From: Blasia pusilla
Taxonomy: Eukaryota > Marchantiophyta > Marchantiopsida > Blasiales
Direction: 5' to 3'
Assembly: GCA_050084515.1 (NCBI GenBank)
Contig: CM114272.1
Location: 23,870,001 to 23,934,000 of the forward strand
DNA: 64,000 nt
Below are positions 59,900-64,000 of the stretch, piece by piece (within the stretch, counting starts at the first letter, position 1; every line of letters starts with the position of its first letter). A program made the translations under genes and the position numbers. Below the pieces are notes generated by a model, which worked only from the letters and a program-made list of their open reading frames with translations, had not been told where the DNA came from and ran no database searches.

Positions 59900-61953
59900 A
59901 TAAAAAATTTGTGATAAGCATGAACACTCACTAATATCTTATAATGTTGATTCCGTAGAAAGATAGGTTATGAATTAAGCCAAACAAACCAATGGCTTGT
60001 TAAGATATGATATAACATTGATAGATCTTGTCGAATTCTGAATTGATTCAATACTAATACATTATGATTTTCATTCCATAGAGTGGGTCTCTTACGAATG
60101 GAGTCAAAATAGCTTATACTTCTTTGATGATGGTCATATTCATCAAAATTGGATGAATATCTATGAAAAGTACAATTAAAAGTGTAGAGGAAATTCTCTA
60201 TACGTTTAATAAGATGTATTACTATGATTATAAATCCTTTGCATAGTCCATCCAATTGTCAAACGTAATAGTTTTCTTCCATAGAATAGATATGTAATAA
60301 ACACATTCAAACTAGCTTGTAGCTTCATGATTTTTGTAATGGCCCTTCATAATTTATTTAATATTTTTAAAATTTAAAATTAAGAATAAGGATCAAACTA
60401 TCTTAGAAACTTTGTTAAAATTTGGATTATTACAAAGATTAAATATTGAGTTTGTCCAAAATAAAATCTCTCATTGACTTAAAAGAATTTTTGGCTCTCA
60501 CGAGTCTCATTTATGGAGAAGCCCAAGTTTGTATATCTCATGCTTAAAAATTTTAGAGAAATTTTGATGGTTTACATAAGAGATCTACATCTCATGCCTC
60601 AAAATTTTGGGATAAAACAAGACAATGATATGAGTATTGCAAGAAATGTTTTTCCCCAAATATTTATCGTTAGTATTTGGATTATCAAGTTTTATGAATG
60701 AGTGTATTAAGGTGAGTTATATACTTATACTATTATTATCAACATAACATGAACAATAAAAAGATAGCAAATCAATATGATAAAATAATAACACACTTAC
60801 TATATTGATTTAAAAATGCCCTTTCATATGATCATTAGTGTGAAATTTAGAGGAAAAGAGGTTATATTTGAATTTTAGAGGAGAAGAGGACTAGTCATAA
60901 GGAATTATTAGTTGATGTATGTGTTATGCACTGATGTATAATTTTGAATTACCCATTCTAAGTGTATAATTGAATTCAAACAATCCTATTGGCTTAGACA
61001 ATGCGCAATTCTATTAGCGAAAATGACATGTGTCAAAAGGAAAGGTGATTTCAAAGTGAAAAGTCACTTACTAATATTAATAAAGATTTGGTATTTCCCA
61101 AGAAGTGTACGAGTAGAAATTATTTTTAGTGAGAAGTGGGATGTTTATGAAGAAGGTTACTATTTCTCTTTTAAGAAGAAGAAGTGGAGATTGTTATAAG
61201 GCCACAACATTATTTGGGATCTAGAAGTGGAATATTTATTAAGGATTTGAACCAAAGAAGTATTCTTTTGGTGGGTTGCATGTGCACGATCCTAGTTTTT
61301 GTAGATATATGGATAATGACAGTATACGGATTGACAAGTATAGGCTCTCATAAATTACGTGTAATGACCAAGGGGACGGTGGTTTAGCTAGGATTGAAAA
61401 AGTTCTATACAACCTTAATTAAGCTTCCTTCCTTGTGTAAAGTTTACAAGGGACAACTTTACCATTGAACTAAAAAGCTCCTTGTAAATTTTGGAATATG
61501 AACGCTTTGTGTTATCAGAATATTTGTAGACATTTAAATATGCCAATTTCATAGTTTTTCAAAATTAAGATCATCACATACACCTAGATTTCCGAACCAA
61601 AAAGGTGCCATAGCACTAGAGTGACTACCAAAAGAAGTAATATGAATGAACGATATTTTTTGTGATCATAGCATTAATTTTGCCATAAAGAACCCAAAGG
61701 GCCTTTTTTTTATCACCTTTGTTCTTGCGCAATTCCAATGTTTGATGATAAGTAACAAGAGTCGTTATAATGAAAGAAAAATGTAATAAAGTAGAACAAA
61801 CACTAGACAAGTATTTTGTTCCAAACAAAGATTGTTGACACTAACGCTATTAGAGTTAGTCTAACAGATGCGTCTTGATTGGTCATATTATTGCATAATT
61901 CCAATAGCACAACAAGCTTACTTAAAACTCTTGTCGTGCGTTATGAGAAGATG

Positions 61954-62402
61954 ATTGGAAAATTATCCACAAGGATGTTCCTATGACATCGGAAGGGGAT
62001 TTCCTTTCTTGGTGCTATAGTTGCAATGGACGAAACAAAGAAATGAGTGAGTGAGTGAGTGGGTGAGTGAGTGAGTGAGTGAGTGAGTGAGTGAGTGAGT
62101 GAGTGAGTGAGTGAGTGAGTGAGTGAGTGAGTGAGTGAGTGAGTGAGTGAGTGAGTGAGTGGTGAGTGGGTGGGTGGGTGGGTGTGCGTGTGCGCCTAAA
62201 CGAAACTCCACAATAGAGTCTTACGACCTATGAGTCCAACAGTAGAGTCTTACGACACTACTATTGGAAAATTGTCCACAAGGATGTTCCTATGACATCG
62301 GAAGGGGATTTCCTTTCTTGGTGCTATAGTTGCAATGGAAGAAACAAAGAAATGAGTGAGTGAGTGAGTGAGTGTGAAGCCCCACAATAGAGTCTTACGA
62401 CC
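61954..62402. repeat. tandem duplication with asymmetric GAGT expansion
   Basis: About 90 bp (ATTGGAAAATTRTCCACAAG through GGTGCTATAGTTGCAATGG) is repeated with a 309-bp offset. In the first copy the following GAGT tract spans 62044-62192, with a GGGT end. In the second it has only a few units (62354-62374). CACAATAGAGTCTTACGACC follows both tracts. Confidence 0.9.
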
Positions 62403-64000
62403 ATTCTCATAGTCACATGACACTACTTTTAAGTGGCCTTAGTAAGAACATGACGATTGTTGAAGTCGCGATATGATTATCATGGTCATCCCTATCCAAA
62501 TTTTGCAGCTATTATGATTTTCCATCATATTCGTCCCATATTGGGTCATCTACTCCATATGAAACATGGACCCATGCTAGACATGGGACATGACATGAAT
62601 CTTTGGAGACATGAAGGGGCACTCCTTTACCTTAAAGGATAGCCTATAGGTGCCACGTTCTGCTTTCGCGAAGGACGCTCCCTCCCTACGTCGACCCCTA
62701 TCCAGGGACTGTGCGCCTACCCTGATTCTCCCTATTCTATAGGGACGTTCCTATGAGGGTACGTACGCTTGGAGGTCCCGTCGTCGCCCAAAACTACACA
62801 AGCCCTTATTTCGTACCCCTATCTAGGTTTCCAGATTTAGGTCAAATCGTTGGCATGACTATGTGGGGGCTTCTAAGTTGGGTACGTGTCTTTTGCACTT
62901 AGATTCAAGGCTCTGGATGGTTCCTCATTTGATGCAGGAATAATGTTATTCTTTATGGTGCAATTATTCATTTTTAAGGGGGTGAGTTTTAGTGCGTGAA
63001 AAATACTTGTGGAGAATGTCACTTTTTTAATTTATTAACTACATATGACATATTAATAAATGAATGAAATACCAAAGCTCTGCATTGACAGAACTTATTC
63101 TTCAAACGAGTATCGGCACCAGTATTTACAGCGATATTCTTCACTTGTGTTATTATAAATGGAATATCTTACGTATTTGAAAAATTCGGCGAAACATAAA
63201 GTGCCTTCATAAGAAGATATTAAATAATATTTTGAGTACCTTCGAATATGAGAGAATGGATATAAAATAGGAACATCAATGTATTGGAAAGAATGTGTTA
63301 AACGACCGTACATATCATCAGCTCCATTTATTCATCATTCTTTTTTTTATTAGGAACTCTTTCTGTGAGTTGAGTGAATTATTTGCGGTCCCAGCCATTA
63401 AAAAATAAATTATTCTAAACTAAAATTTAAAAAATATAACTACTGTTTCTCGTGAATGTGGAGATTAATATCAATAGCTTCTTTTTTCGTGTTTCTCTTA
63501 AACTCAGTAGTCGTTTTGGGCGTGTTTGAAGAAGATGGCGTTTCGATCCATCCACTAGGAAACCTTTCCTTTATTTTATTTTACTCTATTTTAGGGGTTG
63601 CCCGATGATTAGGTTCACGAGAAAATAATTTCAAAAATTTTGTATTTTCAAGCGCCAAGAACTCCTTAGAATAGTTGAGGAAAGCCACCTTATTCAATTG
63701 GTGCATCCTAGATTTAAGGAGCAATAAATATAATCTATAATAATCTATATATTGATTGGAGGATGTAATTTTATGAAGTTGCTCTTGTATTTCACAAGTG
63801 TCAATAAACGTTTTTCAAAATATTTTTTTCAGCTTAAGAAGGTCTGAAAGGTAAGGAGATTAAAGTTATTAATAAGGGGCTATGCATCGCAAAGTCCCTT
63901 GCGGGTCCTAACTAGTTTCTCTAACTTGCATTACTTTGGATTTGAACAATAGGTGCATTTTTTAAGAGTATCTCCTCGTTCTTTCTCACAAGCCTCCACC
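62403..64000. other. intergenic sequence with a GC-rich patch
   Basis: A GC-richer patch at 62640-62850 (GCTCCCTCCCTACGTCGACC and similar) lies in AT-rich sequence. It is not identified; no gene is seen to the window end. Confidence 0.4.

Larger units (their letters stand above)
54701..61953. other. long AT-rich gene desert
   Basis: No gene recognised in about 7.2 kb. It contains an A15 run near 55257, two strong inverted repeats (59013-59044 and 59860-59899) and a dispersed repeat copy at about 60935-61080 shared with 9515-9655. Confidence 0.55.

Noticed and set aside
61981-62211. Thr-His-Ser-Leu repeat protein on the minus strand
   Set aside because: Direct translation of the GAGT microsatellite.
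1-64000. CRISPR arrays, bacterial operons, intact tRNA or rRNA genes
   Set aside because: No regularly spaced identical short repeats, ribosome-binding sites with operon spacing, or complete cloverleaf sequences were seen; the sequence is plant nuclear in character.

Overview
The window looks like nuclear DNA from a land plant with a large, repeat-rich genome. The evidence is two plant-type genes, one of them split by canonical GT-AG introns, plus telo-box motifs (AAACCCTA) upstream of both, long AT-rich gene-free stretches, decayed LTR retrotransposon and hAT sequence, and many micro- and minisatellites. I cannot fix the lineage; a non-flowering plant is possible but unproven. I found no CRISPR array, prokaryotic operon or intact tRNA/rRNA gene.

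Layout. (1) 1-2960, minus strand: remnant of a Ty3-like retrotransposon with Gag (capsid-like region and two zinc knuckles), the end of an aspartic protease, and then a C5-cytosine DNA methyltransferase domain (motifs I, IV, VI, VIII, IX and X in order). From the second knuckle to the window edge these lie in one frame broken by stops. (2) 2960-8412: GC-rich leader and a local array of a repeat of about 1.0-1.2 kb, interrupted by an LTR-like element (6615-7390) that recurs at about 13970 and, inverted, at 46010-46680. (3) 8412-15900: AT-rich DNA with a decayed hAT transposase (12165-12760), a tandem repeat of about 190 bp and a direct repeat pair flanking them. (4) 15900-22450: a low-copy, GC-richer island holding an intact single-exon gene for an Arabidopsis SKP1-like 20/21 homologue (19738-21045, minus). 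(5) 22450-29640: AT-rich, no gene seen. (6) 29640-36736: a six-exon gene for a ZCCHC9-type five-zinc-knuckle protein (plus). It is preceded by a degenerate tandem repeat of about 85 bp and its 3.5-kb last intron carries a probable LTR pair. (7) 36737-64000: no recognisable gene; GC-richer islands (37180-39170, about 51900-54600), minisatellites, perfect hairpins and an expanded GAGT tract within a duplicated segment.

The two intact genes are probably housekeeping: a SKP1-family adaptor with a long charged tail, and a probably nuclear or nucleolar RNA-binding zinc-knuckle protein. Nothing ties them functionally to each other. The most unusual content is the methyltransferase-bearing retroelement at the left edge, which runs out of the window.
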